DNA of 64,000 bases from Caldilinea sp. CFX5 (GTDB taxonomy: Bacteria > Chloroflexota > Anaerolineae > Caldilineales > Caldilineaceae), in assembly GCA_021405325.1 (NCBI GenBank), contig QWII01000019.1:164772-228771 (forward strand). Direction: 5' to 3'. The notes below the pieces were generated by a model that saw only the letters and a list, made by a program, of their open reading frames with translations, did not search any database and was not told where the DNA came from. Below, piece after piece: positions 61,421-64,000 of this stretch. The number at the start of each line of letters is the position of its first letter. The stretch's first letter is position 1. Both the position numbers and the translations under genes were made by a program.

Positions 61421-63916
61421 ATGTCCCGACGAACCTTACGTATGATGCGTTGGGGGATGGCGCTCTTGATATTGGCCGTCACCCTCTTCAGCCAGCCACG
61501 CTTGGCCCTACCGGCGCAGGCCGCTACCCCAACAGGCGCTGAAAGCACCAAAGTGCGTCCGGTTACACAAAGCGACGACAAACCCGTTGACAGCCTGAGC
61601 GATCTTGAATCCGCCGTCGTGCAGATTGAAGCCGTCGGCACCTTTGTCGATCCGGCGGAAGGGTTGCAACTCAACGCGGCCGGGCGCGGCTCCGGCTTTA
61701 TTATTGACCCCAGCGGCATTGCTGTGACCAACAACCATGTCGTCACCGGCGGCGGTCTATACAAAGTCTATGTGGCCGGCGAAGAGGAGCCGCGCAGCGC
61801 CAAAGTCTTGGGCGTCTCCGAATGCGCCGACCTGGCGGTGATCGATATTCAGGGCGATGGCTTTCCCTACCTGGAATGGTATGAGGGCGCAATCAAAGTC
61901 GGCCTGGATGTTTACGCCGCCGGTTTTCCGCTGGGCGACCCCGAATTTACCATGACGCGCGGCATTGTCGCCAAGGAGAAGGCCAATGGCAAGACCAGTT
62001 GGGCCTCGGTCAGCAAGGTGATCCAACATGACGCCACGATCAACCCCGGCAACTCCGGCGGCCCGCTGGTGGATGAGAACGGCAAGGTGGTCGCCGTCAA
62101 CTATGCCGGCAATAGCGAAACCAATCAATACTTTGCTATCTCCCGTGATGAAGCCGTTGACATTATCGAACAGTTGCGCGCCGGTGAAAATATCGACACC
62201 ATCGGCATTAACGGTGAAGCCGTCTCCGATGGTCAGGATCTCAGCGGCATCTGGGTCTCTTCCGTCAAATCCGGTTCCCCAGCGGACAAGGTGGGGATTC
62301 TGCCTGGCGATATTCTCTTGAGCCTGGAAGGGATCACCTTAGCTGAGGACGGCACAATGGCGACCTATTGCGATGTGCTGCGCAGCCATGAGCCGACCGA
62401 TGTTCTCGCCGTGCAGGTGATGCGCTTCGACACGAAAGAGGTGCTGGAAGGGCAGATCAACGGGCGCGAACTGGCGCAGAGCTTCTCCTTTGCCGATCAA
62501 CTGGAGGAACAGAATGCCGGCAGCGGTGGTCAATCGTCGGCAGGTGCGGCCTATAGCGAGTACACCACCGTCTCCGATCGCAGCGGCATTCTTTCCGTCG
62601 AAGTGCCGACTGAGTGGGCCGATGTCAACGATGGCGACTGGACCTGGCAAGAGGAGCCGGCCGGTATTCGGTTAGTCGCCACTACCGATGCCGACAAATT
62701 CTTTGACAGTTGGCAGATTCCCGGCGTCATCTTCAATGTTTCCACCAGTCTGGCCGAAAATAACACGCCGGAAGATCTGCTCGATGCCATGCAATATACC
62801 GAGTCCTGCACCTACGAAGGCCGCGAAGCGATCCCCGAAGGCTTCTACACCGGCTACTATGACATTTGGCTCAACTGTGATAACAGTGATAGCCGTGCCG
62901 TCGTCGTTTCACTCATGCCGGAGACGCAAGATTTTATTGTTCTCTTTGAAATCTATCTGGTCACTGAAGCCGATATTGATGCGCTCGATCACATCCTGGA
63001 CAGCTTTGTCGTGAACCTGGAAAGCGCCCCTAGCGGCAACCAGGGCGACCTGAGCGAAGATATTTTTAGCCAGGTCGATGTTAGCGGGCTGACCTATGAC
63101 TATGTGTTTGTCGGCCAGCCGGCGTTAAGCGCCATTCTGCCTGCCGATTGGAGTGACCTAGCCGGCGATGATTGGGTCGATGAAGATGATCAACCACTCG
63201 GCAAAACCTTGTACGTCTCGCCCGACATTCAGGAGTTCCAGGACACCTGGAGTATGGCCGGCATGTATGTCCGCTCGGCCACCGGCTTGGAGGATGAACT
63301 GGACATTGCCGACTTGCTCGATTCGGTGGATCTCACTGACAAATGCACCTACGATGATCGCTATGAACATAGCCACACCATCAACGACATCACCTACAAC
63401 GGCGCCTATGATCTCTACACGAATTGCGATGACGAGGAGAATGCCTTTGCCTATCTGGTCGCCCAATCCGAGGATCTGAGCCATGCCGTCTTTATCGAGT
63501 TTTTGGCCGTGACTGAGGCCGATGCCGAAGCCTTTGATGTCCTCCTGCAAAGTTTCTATATTGATCCTGCCGCCACTGGCGAAAATACGGAAAATAGCGC
63601 CGGGACGGACGAAGCCGCCTACACGCTGCTCACCGATGACACCGAAACGCTCACGGTGCGTGTGCCCGCCGAGTGGACCGATGTCAGCAGTGCAGATTGG
63701 GTGCTGGACGAAGAGGTCATCGGCGTTTCGCTCAAAGCTGCGGCGATTCAGTTCCCTCTCGCTCATCCGGCTGTGAAGAGCGTTCTCAGCGGCGTGCGTG
63801 CCAGAGCCGAATGGGACGAGAACAGCGCCGCGCTTCGCACTGCGATTCCGAAGGACTTGTGGGCTGAGCTCAAGGCCGAAGGATTGCTCGACAAGGACTG
63901 TCCGGTTCCCGGCTAG
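61421..63916 (+). CDS. HtrA-like protease with PDZ and novel repeat; C-terminus replaced
   Basis: 831 codons. Signal peptide about 10-35. Protease triad H106 (T-N-N-H-V-V), D137 (A-D-L-A-V) and S212 (N-P-G-N-S-G-G-P); PDZ domain about 265-345. Then two copies of a ~165-residue unit (about 380-545 and 556-710), each with V-P-(T/A)-(E/D)-W-(A/S)-D and a C-T-Y-(E/D) cysteine pair, and the start of a third at about 730. At codons 771-775 (63731-63745) the third unit breaks into A-A-I-Q-F-P-L-A-H-P, foreign to it. AAGGAA precedes the ATG. Residues after ~775 should not be read as the natural end of this protease. Confidence 0.75.
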   Translation: MSRRTLRMMRWGMALLILAVTLFSQPRLALPAQAATPTGAESTKVRPVTQSDDKPVDSLSDLESAVVQIEAVGTFVDPAEGLQLNAAGRGSGFIIDPSGIAVTNNHVVTGGGLYKVYVAGEEEPRSAKVLGVSECADLAVIDIQGDGFPYLEWYEGAIKVGLDVYAAGFPLGDPEFTMTRGIVAKEKANGKTSWASVSKVIQHDATINPGNSGGPLVDENGKVVAVNYAGNSETNQYFAISRDEAVDIIEQLRAGENIDTIGINGEAVSDGQDLSGIWVSSVKSGSPADKVGILPGDILLSLEGITLAEDGTMATYCDVLRSHEPTDVLAVQVMRFDTKEVLEGQINGRELAQSFSFADQLEEQNAGSGGQSSAGAAYSEYTTVSDRSGILSVEVPTEWADVNDGDWTWQEEPAGIRLVATTDADKFFDSWQIPGVIFNVSTSLAENNTPEDLLDAMQYTESCTYEGREAIPEGFYTGYYDIWLNCDNSDSRAVVVSLMPETQDFIVLFEIYLVTEADIDALDHILDSFVVNLESAPSGNQGDLSEDIFSQVDVSGLTYDYVFVGQPALSAILPADWSDLAGDDWVDEDDQPLGKTLYVSPDIQEFQDTWSMAGMYVRSATGLEDELDIADLLDSVDLTDKCTYDDRYEHSHTINDITYNGAYDLYTNCDDEENAFAYLVAQSEDLSHAVFIEFLAVTEADAEAFDVLLQSFYIDPAATGENTENSAGTDEAAYTLLTDDTETLTVRVPAEWTDVSSADWVLDEEVIGVSLKAAAIQFPLAHPAVKSVLSGVRARAEWDENSAALRTAIPKDLWAELKAEGLLDKDCPVPG
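63746..63916 (+). other. Aldo/keto-reductase C-terminus joined in frame
   Basis: The last 57 codons read Q-F-P-L-A-H-P-A-V-K-S-V, then I-P-K-D-L-W-A-E-L-K-A-E-G-L-L and a final P-V-P-G, the end of D-threo-aldose 1-dehydrogenase-type aldo/keto reductases. The rest of that gene is absent. A normal operon partner, an amidohydrolase, follows. Confidence 0.75.
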
Positions 63917-63963
63917 CCGCGCTCGAGCCTTTTCATCCACGACCGCACCTAGGACGTCAGTTT

Positions 63964-64000
63964 ATGCGCATTGATGCCCATCACCATTTCTGGGACCCCC
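63964..64000 (+). CDS. Amidohydrolase (L-fuconolactonase-like), 3' partial
   Basis: Twelve codons are visible: M-R-I-D-A-H-H-H-F-W-D-P, the invariant start of Amidohydro_2 lactonases with the metal-binding H-x-H. AGGAC lies ~10 bases upstream. These often sit next to an aldo/keto reductase in fucose or rhamnose degradation. Confidence 0.7.
   Translation, partial: MRIDAHHHFWDP

Overview
The window reads as chromosomal DNA of a Chloroflexota bacterium (probably the Anaerolineae/Caldilineae side). This is an inference from gene style, not from a marker gene. The clues are many exported proteins with Pro/Thr linkers, several of which end in a short F-L-P-L-V-x-R-like tail; NACHT, XisH/XisI, Rpn and DUF4058-type accessory genes; and TTGACA/TATAAT promoters. 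I see no rRNA, tRNA or CRISPR array.

Layout. 1-5.1 kb: the tail of an ATPase/nuclease gene, an IS200/IS605-type element, then a tightly packed five-gene unit that includes endonuclease V and an APH-fold kinase. 5.1-11.5 kb: a full-length paralogue of the first gene, an AAC(2')-like acetyltransferase, an enolase-superfamily dehydratase, a decayed RelE toxin with an intact antitoxin, and two NAD(P) enzymes. 11.6-16 kb: a very large exported protein. 16.1-19.2 kb: an XRE-NACHT-FGE protein with its own promoter and a striking GGCAAA operator-like array. 19.3-20.3 kb: an orphan MazE-like antitoxin, XisH/XisI remnants, a zinc-ribbon protein and a MITE candidate. 20.3-28.1 kb: small enzymes, a transporter, an Rpn remnant, an ECF42-like sigma factor, a secreted trypsin and half an amidohydrolase. 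28.5-36.2 kb: secreted CAP, repeat and M14 carboxypeptidase proteins, an alcohol dehydrogenase and a VapBC pair. 36.3-46.7 kb: UGPase, gamma-glutamyltransferase and a cluster of membrane-anchored proteins. 47-50.7 kb: a PadR-ModA-molybdoenzyme operon, a radical SAM enzyme and a Fur regulator. 51-63.7 kb: two subtilisins, TrpB2 and an HtrA-like protease.

Three themes run through the window. (1) Secretion: proteases and adhesin-like proteins share a C-terminal tail that could be an unrecognised sorting signal; one subtilisin carries it internally. (2) Long, nearly perfect inverted repeats (15-35 bp arms, mostly unrelated arm sequences) sit in about eleven gene gaps, usually without U-tracts, so they are not ordinary terminators. 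(3) Gene decay: several toxin or nuclease genes (RelE, MazF partner, XisH, XisI, Rpn, DUF4058) have lost internal or terminal parts while antitoxins stay intact.

The last ~260 bases deserve caution. The HtrA-like ORF switches abruptly near 63731-63745 into the C-terminus of an aldo/keto reductase, followed at once by an amidohydrolase start. This is either a real rearrangement or an assembly chimera.
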